Below are positions 46,753 through 55,584 of a stretch of DNA of 64,000 bases, piece by piece. Made by a program: the position numbers and the translations under genes. Source of the stretch: Methylobacterium sp. J-070 (lineage in GTDB: Bacteria > Pseudomonadota > Alphaproteobacteria > Rhizobiales > Beijerinckiaceae); NCBI RefSeq assembly GCF_022829385.1, contig NZ_JAKSXX010000224.1, positions 31,343-95,342 on the forward strand. The letters run 5' to 3'. The notes beneath the pieces were generated by a model. That model was not told the origin of the DNA and searched no databases. It saw nothing but the letters and a program-made list of their open reading frames with translations. The stretch's first letter is position 1; each line of letters starts with the position of its first letter.

Positions 46753-46766
46753 CTGACTAAAGTCAG
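46753..46766. promoter_or_regulatory. Palindromic operator before the MarR-acetyltransferase gene
   Basis: CTGACT-AA-AGTCAG, perfect 6-bp arms with a 2-base spacer, ending 5 bases before the ATG of a MarR-type regulator. Such short AT-containing palindromes near the start are typical autorepression sites of MarR proteins. Confidence 0.6.
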
Positions 46767-46771
46767 GCATT

Positions 46772-47647
46772 ATGGACTCGCTCGCAACCGCTCGCTTCCG
46801 TCGCTTCGCCCGCGCCGTCACTGCGGAGGTTGGTGCACTCGATACCTCGTTCCTTGGCCGTGGCCGGCCCCTCGGCGCGGCGCGTGTCCTGAATGCCATC
46901 GGCGCGGGACGGGCGGAGGTCGGTGAGATCCGCGCCTATCTCGGCCTCGATTCCGGCCTGATGAGCCGCCTGCTGCGCGGCCTGGAGGAGGAGGGCTTGG
47001 TGACCACGGCGCCGCATCCGGCGGATGCACGCCGCCGGGTCGCGTCGTTGACGGAGGCGGGTCGGCGGGAATTCGAGGCCTACGAGGCGCTGTCGGATGC
47101 CCGCGCGGTCGCCCTGCTTGAGCGCGCATCGCATGCGGATGATCTCCTGCGCGCGATGGATCGGGTCGCCCTCGTCCTGGGCCAAGAGGCCATCGCGATC
47201 CAGGAAACCGATCCCACGAGCGAGCCCGCCCGCGCCTGCCTCGCCGCCTACTACGCCGAGCTGGCAGCCCGCTTCGCCGGCGGGTTCGACGTCGCCCTGT
47301 CCTGCGATCCGGAGGCCGTCGACATGGTGCGGCCCCGCGGCGCCTTCCTGATCGCCGTCGCGGACGGTGTCCCGGTCGGCTGCGTCGGGCTCACGGGCCG
47401 TGGCGGCCCGGTGGCGGAGATCAAGCGGCTCTGGGTCGATCCCGCCGCCCGCGGGCTCGGCGTCGCCAAACGCCTGATGCAGGCGGCCGAGAGCGCCGCC
47501 CGCGACCTCGGCATCCGGACCCTGCGGCTCGACACCAACAGCGCCCTCTCCGAGGCGATGGCGCTCTACCGGCGGTCGGGCTGGGTGGAGATCGACCGCT
47601 TCAACGACGATCCCTACCCGGACCACTTCTTCGAGAAGGCGCTCTGA
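46772..47647 (+). CDS. MarR-type regulator fused to a GNAT acetyltransferase
   Basis: 291 residues in two domains. Residues 1-140: winged helix (ARVLNAIGAGRAEVGEIRAYLGLDSGLMSRLLRGLEEEGLV, with wing PHPADARRRVASLTEAGR). Residues 145-291: GNAT fold with KRLWVDPAARGLGVAKRLM (acetyl-CoA loop) and ALYRRSGWVEIDRFNDDPYPDHFFEKAL. Such fusions may sense or modify a small amine and control their own gene. The palindrome just upstream fits autoregulation. Convergent with hpnN, 7 bases apart. Not a known hopanoid gene. Confidence 0.9.
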   Translation: MDSLATARFRRFARAVTAEVGALDTSFLGRGRPLGAARVLNAIGAGRAEVGEIRAYLGLDSGLMSRLLRGLEEEGLVTTAPHPADARRRVASLTEAGRREFEAYEALSDARAVALLERASHADDLLRAMDRVALVLGQEAIAIQETDPTSEPARACLAAYYAELAARFAGGFDVALSCDPEAVDMVRPRGAFLIAVADGVPVGCVGLTGRGGPVAEIKRLWVDPAARGLGVAKRLMQAAESAARDLGIRTLRLDTNSALSEAMALYRRSGWVEIDRFNDDPYPDHFFEKAL

Positions 47648-47654
47648 CGAACGG

Positions 47655-50315
47655 CTACTTCACCGGCACCGGGTCTTGACGCGCCGTGCTCTTGCGCAAC
47701 GCGGCGCCGGCGGCCTTCTCGGCCTCCGGCCGGTCCTCGTCGGGCTGTGCCGGCGGCTCGCCCAGCGTTGCCGGCACCACGAAGAACGCCGCCACCAGGG
47801 TGAAGAACAGCGACAGCGCCAGCAGCTTGCCCATGCTGGCCGTGCCCGGATGGCTCGACAGGACCAGCGATCCGAAGGCGCTGCCGGTGGTGAGCGCCGA
47901 GAAGAAGATCGCCCGGGTCAGGCTCGAGGCGAGCATGTCGGTCACGCCCGCCCGCCAGGCGATGACGTAGTAGATGTGGAACGCCACGCCGACCGCGAGC
48001 ATCAGCGGCAGCGCGATGATGTTGGCGAAGTTCAACGGCATGCCGATGATGCGCAGGGCCATCAGCGTCCACAGGGTCGCGATCACCAGCGGGCCCAGCG
48101 TCATCGCCACGTCCCAGGGCTTGCGCAGGGCCACCGACAGGATGACGAAGATCAGCACGAAGGCGGTCACGGCCGCCTGCACGAACGCCCCCAGGATCGT
48201 GTAGGTCGATTGCGTCGTCGCCACCGGCGCGCCGGTGGCGTGGGGCGCGACCTTCAGCACCTCGTCCGAGAAGGTCCGCAGCACCTCGTCGTCATTCGAG
48301 TCGCCCTTGGGATGGACCTCGATGCGGGCGCGCCCGTCCGCCGCGACCCAATCGGCCTTCAGCTGCGGCGGCAGGTTGTCCAGCGTGATCTTCTCGGGGT
48401 GCAGCAGTTCGCGCAGGTGCGCCAGGAGCGGGCCGAGATCCTTCGTCAGGGCGACCGAGGCCGCCTCGCGGAGCTGCACCGGCCCGGCGGCGAGCTTGTC
48501 GAGGGTGCCGGCGAGCTGCTTGGCCGTCTCGGTACCCTTCGCGTCGCCCGCGACGCCGTTCAGCGCCGTGGCGGCGTCCTTGAGCGCCTTGACGTTGTCG
48601 GCATCGGTCGGCGGCGGCGGCCGGCGGCCCGGGTTCAGCACGGGATCGAGGAGCTGCGCGGTGTCGGCGATCGCCGCGAGCTTCTTGTCCTGGTCCCGGG
48701 GCACGAAGGTGTCGATGCTGTTGACCGAGGCCGTGACCGGCAGCGCCTCCAGCGTCTTGGAGAGCGCCGGCACCGCGTCGACGTTCGGAGCCAGAACGTC
48801 GATGAGGTTCGGACTGGTCTCGGGGGTCTTGATCAGATCGAGATAGGTGGCGATCGACTCCGTCTTCGTGCTGCGCAGATGCATCGGGTTCGAGTCGAAG
48901 GGCAGGTGCCAGAGCAGCGGCGCCCCCGCCAGGGTCACCAGACCGACGGCGAGCAGGATCGGCTTGCGGTGCCGGATGATCCACGGATCGACGCCGACGA
49001 GCCATTCGGTCTGCACCGCGGCCTTCTCGCCCTCCGGCTGGAACACGGCGATCAACGCCGGCAGCAGGGTCAGGGAGAACAGGAAGGCCACGACCATGCC
49101 GACGCCGGCGATCAATCCGAGTTCCGACACCCCCCGGAAGGCCGTGGGCAGGAACGCGAAGAAGCCCGCGACCAGCGACACGGCGGCGAGCGTCAGCGAC
49201 CAGCCCACCCCGCGGGCGGCGGCGCGGATCGCGCTCTCCAGCGTGGGCTGCTCGTAGCGGTCCGCCCGGTAGCGGACCGAGAACTGGATGCCGAAATCGA
49301 TGCCGAGGCCCACGAACAGGGCCGCGAAGGCGACCGAGATCGGGTTCAGCTCCTTGACCATGATGAGGCCGAGCGCGGCCGTGACGACGAGGCCGGCGAA
49401 GGTGGTGATGATCACCCCGCCGACGAGCTTGCCGGAGCGCAGCGCCAGCCACAGGAACAGCACGATCGCGCCGACGATGATGCTGTTGTTGACGCCCGCA
49501 TCCTCCGAGAGCGTCGCGAACTCCTCGTCGGCCACTGCCACCGTGCCGGTCAGACGCATCCGCAGGCCGTGCTGCGCGTCGATCTTGAGGTCCTGGGCGA
49601 CGTTGCGGATCAGCTTGGTCGCCTGGTAGCCGGGTTCCAGCGCGTTGAAGTCCAGCACCGGCTGGATGATCACGAACTTCATCTTGTCGGTGACGCGGGT
49701 CTCGCCGTTGGACAGCAGCTCCTGCCACGACAGCCGCGCCGGCTGGCCCGCCGCCACCTTCTGCAGCGTGGCGTCGATCCGCCCCATGGGCTTCTCGAGA
49801 TCCTCGAGCTTGGCGTCCCCGGTCTTCACGCCGCGGGCGCCGAGGGAGAGAACCCGCATCACGCCGCGCAGCGACGGGTCGGCGGCGAGCGGCCCGAGCA
49901 GCCCCTGCTGCTGGGTCAGAGCTTCGAGGGTCTTGTCGAGCTCCGCCTGGGACATCAGCAGCAGCCCGTTCTTGTCGAAGAACGGCCCGCCATCGGGACG
50001 ATAGACGGTCTCGATCAGGTTCTTGTGGGCGGTGAGGGCCTTGGCGAGGTTGGCGGTCGCCTCCTCGGTCTCCTCGGGCGTCTGCCCGTTGATCACCGCC
50101 ACGATCGTGTTGGTGCGCTGGGGGAAGGCCTGCTCGTAATTGATCTCGTCCTGACGCCACGGCTCCTTCGGGTCGATCAGCCGCTCGACATCGGTGTTGA
50201 TTCGGAACAGGTGCGCCCCGATTCCGGCACTCGCGACCGTGACGAACGCCGCGAGGGCGATCACGATCCACCGATACCGCACCGAGAACGCGACGAGACT
50301 TTCGATCACGAGCAC
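47655..50315 (-). CDS. hpnN: RND-family hopanoid transporter HpnN
   Basis: 886-residue MMPL/RND exporter: TM1 followed by a large periplasmic loop, a helix block (ALFVGLGIDFGIQFSVRYRADR), second periplasmic loop, and a second block (PLMLAVGVAFHIYYVIAWRAG) ending in a charged cytosolic tail. HpnN moves hopanoids to the outer membrane in Rhodopseudomonas. A GTG at 50315 is taken as the start; the GTG at 50309 is an alternative with a better-placed AGGCAGG. Divergent from hpnH. Confidence 0.95.
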   Translation of the reverse strand: MLVIESLVAFSVRYRWIVIALAAFVTVASAGIGAHLFRINTDVERLIDPKEPWRQDEINYEQAFPQRTNTIVAVINGQTPEETEEATANLAKALTAHKNLIETVYRPDGGPFFDKNGLLLMSQAELDKTLEALTQQQGLLGPLAADPSLRGVMRVLSLGARGVKTGDAKLEDLEKPMGRIDATLQKVAAGQPARLSWQELLSNGETRVTDKMKFVIIQPVLDFNALEPGYQATKLIRNVAQDLKIDAQHGLRMRLTGTVAVADEEFATLSEDAGVNNSIIVGAIVLFLWLALRSGKLVGGVIITTFAGLVVTAALGLIMVKELNPISVAFAALFVGLGIDFGIQFSVRYRADRYEQPTLESAIRAAARGVGWSLTLAAVSLVAGFFAFLPTAFRGVSELGLIAGVGMVVAFLFSLTLLPALIAVFQPEGEKAAVQTEWLVGVDPWIIRHRKPILLAVGLVTLAGAPLLWHLPFDSNPMHLRSTKTESIATYLDLIKTPETSPNLIDVLAPNVDAVPALSKTLEALPVTASVNSIDTFVPRDQDKKLAAIADTAQLLDPVLNPGRRPPPPTDADNVKALKDAATALNGVAGDAKGTETAKQLAGTLDKLAAGPVQLREAASVALTKDLGPLLAHLRELLHPEKITLDNLPPQLKADWVAADGRARIEVHPKGDSNDDEVLRTFSDEVLKVAPHATGAPVATTQSTYTILGAFVQAAVTAFVLIFVILSVALRKPWDVAMTLGPLVIATLWTLMALRIIGMPLNFANIIALPLMLAVGVAFHIYYVIAWRAGVTDMLASSLTRAIFFSALTTGSAFGSLVLSSHPGTASMGKLLALSLFFTLVAAFFVVPATLGEPPAQPDEDRPEAEKAAGAALRKSTARQDPVPVK

Positions 50316-50939
50316 CCTGCCTGTTCGCCTCGGACACGCTCCCGGCGCGCCCGGCTCCTACTCTCCGGCTCAACGGGACACGGTGGCCGACGCCGGCGGG
50401 GACTCTGGGCCCACGTGCCGACCATCCCGTGCTCCGTTCGGACGCGCGCGGGGTCCGAGAAGCGCCCCACCGTCCGATCCGTCCGCACAACACGCCTGCG
50501 CGAGCCGCTCATGGCCGATATGGGCCGCTGCGTCGCCATCCGCCACGGCCCATGCAACAGGCCACACCTTGCGTCGTGGCCAAGGGGCTCAGTAAAGACG
50601 GCGATGCGAGATTGCAACGCGACCGGCCCGGCGCGGTCCTTGCACGCACCCATGTGCGTTAGCGCACGAGATTTGCGGCGGTGCAGCCGGAATCTTGGGA
50701 TTTCGGTCGTATTGCCGACGCATTGCACGTGCTGACCTCGACGACCGGATTTCCCAGCGTCCACGCTCGCGCATGCGGACCATGTGGCGGCGTTGCGTCA
50801 GGTGCGGAATAAGATGTCATGACCCCGCCGAAACGGGGTCGATTAAGATCAGTTCCAAGCTGGAACGCTGGAAATCGAGATTTTTTCGCGTTAAGCACCC
50901 CAAACACCCCGGGGTCGACGAAGTGAAGGAGCCGCAATC
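50316..50939. promoter_or_regulatory. 624-bp divergent intergenic region between hpnN and hpnH
   Basis: No convincing protein frame on either strand. The last 80 bases before hpnH are AT-richer (GAGATTTTTTCGCGTTAAGC around 50879) and likely carry its promoter. The length is unusual here and allows for a regulated divergent promoter or a small RNA, but I could identify neither. Confidence 0.45.
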
Positions 50940-52103
50940 TTGGGTATCCCCCTCCGGTACGTCGCGAAGATCGGCGGCTACATCCTGAAACAGCACCTGA
51001 CGGGTCGCAAGCGCTACCCGCTGGTGATGATGATGGAGCCCCTGTTCCGTTGCAATCTCGCCTGCGCGGGCTGCGGCAAGATCGACTACCCGGACGAGAT
51101 CCTGAACAAGCGCCTGCCGGTCGCCGACGCGCTCGAATCGGTGCGCGAGTGCGGCGCCCCCGTGGTGGTGATCGCCGGCGGCGAGCCGCTCCTGCACAAG
51201 GACCTGCCGCAGATCGTCGAGGGCATCATCGCCCAGAAGAAGTTCGCGATCGTCTGCACCAACGCGCTGCTCCTCGAGAAGAAGATCAAGGAGTACAAGC
51301 CGAGCCCGTACTTCACGTGGTCGATCCATCTGGACGGCGACAAGGAGATGCACGACCAGTCGGTGTGCCAGCGCGGCGTCTACGACAAGGCCGTGGCGGC
51401 GATCGCCAAGGCCAAGGAGATGGGCTTCCGGGTCACCATCAACTGCACCTTCTTCAACAACTCCCAGCCCGAGAAGATCGCCGACTTCTTCGACAGCGTG
51501 ACCCGCATGGGGATCGACGGCATCACCGTCTCCCCGGGCTACGCCTACGAGCGCGCGCCGGACCAGAAGCACTTCCTGAACCGCAAGGCGACCAAGGACC
51601 TGTTCCGCGGCGTGTTCCGGCACGGCAAGGAGAAGGGCCGCGAGAAGTGGACCTTCCAGCAGTCCGGCCTGTTCCTGGACTTCCTGGCCGGCAACCAGAC
51701 CTACCATTGCACCCCGTGGGGCAACCCGACCCGCACCGTGTTCGGCTGGCAGAAGCCCTGCTACCTGCTCGGCGAGGGCTACGCGGCGACCTTCAAGGAG
51801 CTGATGGAGTCCACCGACTGGGATTCCTACGGCACCGGCAACTACGAGAAGTGCGCCGACTGCATGGTCCATTCGGGCTACGAGGCGTCCTCGGTGGTCG
51901 ATTCGGTGCGCAAGCCCTGGAAGCCGCTGGTCCACGCGATCCGCGGCATCAAGACCGAGGGTGCGATGGCCCCCGAGGTCAGCCTGGAGAACCAGCGCCC
52001 GGCCGAGTTCGTGTTCTCGCGCAACGTCGCCCAGAAGCTGTCGGAGATCAAAGCCGCCGGCGTCGACACAAAGCAGGAAGCCCGCAAGCGCACCGCCGCC
52101 TGA
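50940..52103 (+). CDS. hpnH: Adenosylhopane synthase, radical SAM enzyme HpnH
   Basis: 387 residues from a TTG at 50940 with AAGGAG 9 bases upstream. Radical SAM cysteines Cys38, Cys42 and Cys45 in RCNLACAGCGKIDYPDEI; conserved IAGGEPLLHKDLP, FTWSIHLDGDKEMHD, TVSPGYAYERAPDQ and C-terminal cysteines in CADCMVHSGYE. HpnH attaches the 5'-deoxyadenosyl group to diploptene, the first step to C35 hopanoids. Followed by a strong terminator. Divergent from hpnN. Confidence 0.97.
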   Translation: MGIPLRYVAKIGGYILKQHLTGRKRYPLVMMMEPLFRCNLACAGCGKIDYPDEILNKRLPVADALESVRECGAPVVVIAGGEPLLHKDLPQIVEGIIAQKKFAIVCTNALLLEKKIKEYKPSPYFTWSIHLDGDKEMHDQSVCQRGVYDKAVAAIAKAKEMGFRVTINCTFFNNSQPEKIADFFDSVTRMGIDGITVSPGYAYERAPDQKHFLNRKATKDLFRGVFRHGKEKGREKWTFQQSGLFLDFLAGNQTYHCTPWGNPTRTVFGWQKPCYLLGEGYAATFKELMESTDWDSYGTGNYEKCADCMVHSGYEASSVVDSVRKPWKPLVHAIRGIKTEGAMAPEVSLENQRPAEFVFSRNVAQKLSEIKAAGVDTKQEARKRTAA

Positions 52104-52124
52104 CCGGTACGCGATGCACGATCG

Positions 52125-52153
52125 AACCCGCTGCCTCACGGCGGCGGGTTTTT
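52125..52153 (+). terminator. Intrinsic terminator of hpnH
   Basis: 11-bp stem (52125-52135 with 52140-52150, one G-U pair), loop TCAC, and a five-T run 52149-52153. It lies 22 bases after the hpnH stop. Confidence 0.88.
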
Positions 52154-52275
52154 CGTTCCCGGATCGCGTGCGGGCTTGCGATCGGGGCCGGTGCGAGGTC
52201 CTTGTTTTGACGCGCTCGCCTGCGCCGACCGGTATCCAATGCGGCGGCGAGCGCTCCAGCGGCGCAGGGTAACCG

Positions 52276-53433
52276 ATGGCCATGACCAAGAAGATTCGCG
52301 TCGCCGTCCTCTATGGGGGCAGGTCCGGAGAGCACGAGGTCTCGCTGAAATCCGCGGCCTCGGTGGTTCGTCACCTCGATCGCGCGCGCTTCGAAGTCGT
52401 CCCCGTCAGCATCGACAAGTCCGGGCTCTGGCAGTTGAACGACCTGCGCCCGATCGAGCAGGCGGACGGCGAGTCCCTGACCATCCAGCGCGACGCTCCC
52501 GAAGTCCGGCTCGCGCGAACGACGGACGGGCAGGTCGCGCTGATGCGCATCGCCGATGGCGCCGCCCCCGGTGCCCGGGAAAGCCCCGGTGCCCCGGAGG
52601 TCCAGGCGATCGACGTCGTGTTCCCGGTCATGCATGGGCCGCTCTGCGAGGACGGCACCATCCAGGGCCTGCTGGAACTGGCCGACGTCGCCTATGTCGG
52701 CTCCGGGGTCCTCGCCTCCGCCCTCAGCATGGACAAGGACATCGCCAAGCGCCTCGCGGGTCTCGCCGGCATCCCGGTCGCGCCTTACCGCGCCCTGACC
52801 CAGACCGCGTATGAGCGGGCCCCCGATGCCGTCCTGGCCTCGATCCCGGAGACCCTGAATCTTCCGGTGTTCGTGAAGCCCTGCAACATGGGATCGAGCG
52901 TCGGCGTCCACAAAGTCAAAGCCTGGGCCGGCCTTCGGGCGGCTCTGGAGGATGCGTTCCGGTACGACGTGAAGGTCCTGGTCGAGCAGGGCATCGATGC
53001 CCGCGAGATCGAGGTGGCGGTGCTGGAGGGGGAGCCGACCTTCGTCAGCCTCGCCAGCGAATTGAACCCCAATCCGCAGCACGATTTCTACTCGTACGAG
53101 GCCAAGTATCTCGATCCTGCCGGGGCCACGGTCGACCTGCCGGCCAAGCTCGAGCCCGACCGGATGGAGCGCGTGCGCGCGCTGGCGGCCGAAGCCTTCG
53201 GGACCTTCGAATGCAGCGGTTTCGCCCGGGTCGACTTCTTTCTCGATCGGCAGAGCGGGACGTTCTTCTTCAACGAGATCAACACGCTGCCGGGGTTCAC
53301 GGCGATCAGCATGTATCCGAAGATGATGGACGCATCCGGCGTCCCCTACCCGGCGCTGCTGTCCCGTCTCGTGGACCTGGCGGTCGAACGGCATCGGAAG
53401 CGGCACGCACTCGCGCGCGATTACGCGGCTTGA
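52276..53433 (+). CDS. ddl: D-alanine--D-alanine ligase, Ddl-A type
   Basis: 385-residue ATP-grasp enzyme that joins two D-alanines for peptidoglycan. LYGGRSGEHEVSLKSA (N-terminal loop), VMHGPLCEDGTIQGLLEL, ALSMDKDIAKRLA, KPCNMGSSVGVHKV (ATP-binding loop) and NEINTLPGFTAISMYPKM (metal and substrate binding). The longer length fits the A class, distinct from the usual DdlB in division clusters. Stands alone after the hpnH terminator. Confidence 0.95.
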   Translation: MAMTKKIRVAVLYGGRSGEHEVSLKSAASVVRHLDRARFEVVPVSIDKSGLWQLNDLRPIEQADGESLTIQRDAPEVRLARTTDGQVALMRIADGAAPGARESPGAPEVQAIDVVFPVMHGPLCEDGTIQGLLELADVAYVGSGVLASALSMDKDIAKRLAGLAGIPVAPYRALTQTAYERAPDAVLASIPETLNLPVFVKPCNMGSSVGVHKVKAWAGLRAALEDAFRYDVKVLVEQGIDAREIEVAVLEGEPTFVSLASELNPNPQHDFYSYEAKYLDPAGATVDLPAKLEPDRMERVRALAAEAFGTFECSGFARVDFFLDRQSGTFFFNEINTLPGFTAISMYPKMMDASGVPYPALLSRLVDLAVERHRKRHALARDYAA

Positions 53434-53517
53434 GCCCGCCCGCTGCGTCGGCGGAGGCGAGCCTGAAGGGTCAGGGACCGGGAGTCGAGCCGTCCGGCCA
53501 GGCGATCGGAGACGGTT

Positions 53518-54300
53518 TCAAGCCGTCTGACCGGTCGCGGCGCGGCGCCCGACCCACACCCACGGCAGCACGCAGGCGGCCGACAGGGCGATCGACACCG
53601 CGTAGGCGGACACGACGTCGATCCGCCCGAGCAGCAGGTGGACGCACAGGTAGAAGGCCAGCACGCCGAACGAGCCCTGGGCGCTGCCGCGCACCACGTC
53701 GATGGAGGCGCCGGTGCCGTCCTGCATCCGCGCGAAGGCAATGAGCGGCCAGGAGATGATCGGGATCGGCGCCAGGACGCCGCTCAGGCCCGCGCCGAGC
53801 AGGGGCGCGAGACCGGAGACCAGCAGGACCAAGGCGGTCGATGCCGCGAGTCGCGCCGGCATGTCCCAGCGCGGCGGCCGGGTGCGGCGGGCCGGCGCTT
53901 CCGCCGGCGGGCAGAGCGCCAGCACGAGCACCATCAGCGGAACGTCGATCGCCGCCGCGAGCCAGAGCCCGGGCCGGACGAGCCCGTGCAGCAGGATCCC
54001 CCCGAGCGCGAAGGCCGCCAGGGCGGCGCAGCAGGCGCGAAAAGGCGTCGTCCGCGACGCGCACAGGACGTAGGCCAGAGAGCAGCACGCGACCGCGCCG
54101 AGGCCCTCCGCCGAGCCGATCGCCGCGTCCGCGGCGAAGCGCTCGCCCTGCTCCACGGCGAGGTAGATCGAGATCGGAGCCGAGGTGAGCGGCAGGCCCG
54201 AGAGCAGGCCACCGATGAGGCTGCCCCAGCGCCGCGCGGCCGCCGACACGGCCCACATCAGCGTCGGCGTCACGAGCATCTTGGCGGCGATCAGGCTCAT
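53518..54300 (-). CDS. Polytopic membrane protein of unknown function
   Basis: 260 residues from the ATG at 54300 (an ATG at 54354 would add 18 low-complexity residues). About seven or eight hydrophobic segments. Visible GSLIGGLLSGLPLTSAPISIYLAVEQG near the N-terminus resembles small transporter-like membrane proteins, but no family could be named. It follows the 66-residue C1-cluster gene after 28 bases on the same strand, so it may be in that operon. Confidence 0.65.
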   Translation of the reverse strand: MSLIAAKMLVTPTLMWAVSAAARRWGSLIGGLLSGLPLTSAPISIYLAVEQGERFAADAAIGSAEGLGAVACCSLAYVLCASRTTPFRACCAALAAFALGGILLHGLVRPGLWLAAAIDVPLMVLVLALCPPAEAPARRTRPPRWDMPARLAASTALVLLVSGLAPLLGAGLSGVLAPIPIISWPLIAFARMQDGTGASIDVVRGSAQGSFGVLAFYLCVHLLLGRIDVVSAYAVSIALSAACVLPWVWVGRRAATGQTA

Positions 54301-54328
54301 CGACGCCGCCCCGGGTCCCGGGCCCGGC

Positions 54329-54529
54329 TCATGCGGCCTCGGGCGGGCCGTCATCCTCCGGTGCGGCGGGGGAGTTGAGGATATCGTCCAGTTCGTCCAC
54401 CAGCCGGTCGATCTGGTCCTCGGTGGCGAGCACTTTGAGAATCTCGCCGGACTCCGTCTCGATGGCCAGCTCGATGTGCGGCCCGACCCGCGCGGTCAGG
54501 ATCCGGGCCAGAATCTTGATGGCGCTCAT
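54329..54529 (-). CDS. Small protein coupled to the MfnF-like gene
   Basis: 66 residues (MSAIKILARILTARVGPHI start), with ELAIETESGEILKVLATEDQIDRL and an acidic C-terminal tail. Its ATG overlaps the stop of the upstream gene (ATGA), so it is translationally coupled. Not recognised with certainty. It may be one of the short unnamed proteins of C1-cofactor gene clusters, judged only by its position. Confidence 0.65.
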   Translation of the reverse strand: MSAIKILARILTARVGPHIELAIETESGEILKVLATEDQIDRLVDELDDILNSPAAPEDDGPPEAA

Positions 54530-55575
54530 AGGTTTGCGTTCTCCGCCGCGATGACGCCGACCGCGACCGCCGGCCCGCACGTCGAGATCCAGTCGCGCGC
54601 GCCGATGATCCGATCCTCCAGCAGCGATACCAGGAGTCCCGACGGGCGACCGAGTCGCTCGGCGAGGCGCAACCCCAGGAATGTGCCGGCGCCGCACACG
54701 ATCAGGGGGGCGTCCGGCGGCAGGTCCGGCCGGGTGAGCAGAAGGGCCGCCGCATCGTGCAGCAGCCGAAGCTGCGCCTCGGCGAAGTGTTCGGCGAGGG
54801 CCGCCCAGGCGTGGCCGGTCCCCTCCCCGTGGTCACGCCCGACGATCCGGGCGAGCCGGGTCTCGCTCTCGGCCGCCGACTTGCCCTTGCCGTCGCCGCT
54901 CGCCTGCTGGTCGGCGCCGTCGGGGAGCAGCCGCAGGATCCGGTAGACATCCGCCATGTGGGCGAACGTCTCGGTCATCAGCCGGGTCCGGCGGCCCGCG
55001 AAGGGCGCGTGATCCGCGAGCGCGATCACGGGCGTGCGGACCACCCCGGTATAGACGAGTTCGCCGGATTCGAGGCGCTCGGCGTCGCTGTACCCGAGGC
55101 TGCTCGGCCGCCCCCGGACGATGGCAATCAGGTCGGCGGTCGTGGAGCCGATATCGACGAGGAGCGCGTCCGGGACGTGCGTCCCGACGAGGGTCGCGGT
55201 GGCGTGCCAATTGGCCGAGGCGACGTCCGCCGCGACATCCGCGGCCGTCTCGGGGGCGACGAAGCCGGAGCGGCCGGCATAGATGCGCACGGCCCCGTCG
55301 AGATGCGCGCCGGCCCATCCCGAGAGCGCCGCCACCCCCGCCCGCCGGTCGGCGAAGCAGTCGGTCAGCTCGCCGGTCATGGTGACCGCGTGCAGGGCTT
55401 CGCCCCGGGCCCAGTCCGGCGCGGCGGCCAGCGCCTGGTCCAGGGCCGTCACGCCCCGCCAGAGCGGGCACGGGACCTGCGCGGCGGCCGCGACCCGCCC
55501 GTTCTCGACCAGCGCAGCCTTGACGTGGACCCCGCCGAGGTCCCACCCGATCGTCCTAGGGAATGGTGAGGGCAT
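54526..55575 (-). CDS. MfnF-like protein linked to H4MPT/methanofuran-type C1 metabolism
   Basis: 349-residue ASKHA-fold protein (hydantoinase/oxoprolinase-like N-terminus GWDLGGVHVKAALVENG, LLVDIGSTTADLIAI, GELVYTGVVRTPV and CGAGTFLGL). This is the H4MPT-linked C1 transfer family (TIGR03123 type) whose archaeal member MfnF joins the furan and tyramine parts of methanofuran. In methylotrophs it would serve methylofuran synthesis. The start at 55575 lies only 9 bases from the divergent HisA-like gene. Confidence 0.85.
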   Translation of the reverse strand: MPSPFPRTIGWDLGGVHVKAALVENGRVAAAAQVPCPLWRGVTALDQALAAAPDWARGEALHAVTMTGELTDCFADRRAGVAALSGWAGAHLDGAVRIYAGRSGFVAPETAADVAADVASANWHATATLVGTHVPDALLVDIGSTTADLIAIVRGRPSSLGYSDAERLESGELVYTGVVRTPVIALADHAPFAGRRTRLMTETFAHMADVYRILRLLPDGADQQASGDGKGKSAAESETRLARIVGRDHGEGTGHAWAALAEHFAEAQLRLLHDAAALLLTRPDLPPDAPLIVCGAGTFLGLRLAERLGRPSGLLVSLLEDRIIGARDWISTCGPAVAVGVIAAENANL

Positions 55576-55584
55576 GGGAACGCG

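Noticed and set aside
47676..50735. 1019-codon plus-strand open frame
   Set aside because: Shadow of hpnN; Arg/His/Gln-rich, no hydrophobic core or motif.
50306..50764. Possible gene in the hpnN-hpnH gap
   Set aside because: Low-complexity, no ribosome site, and overlaps the hpnN start.
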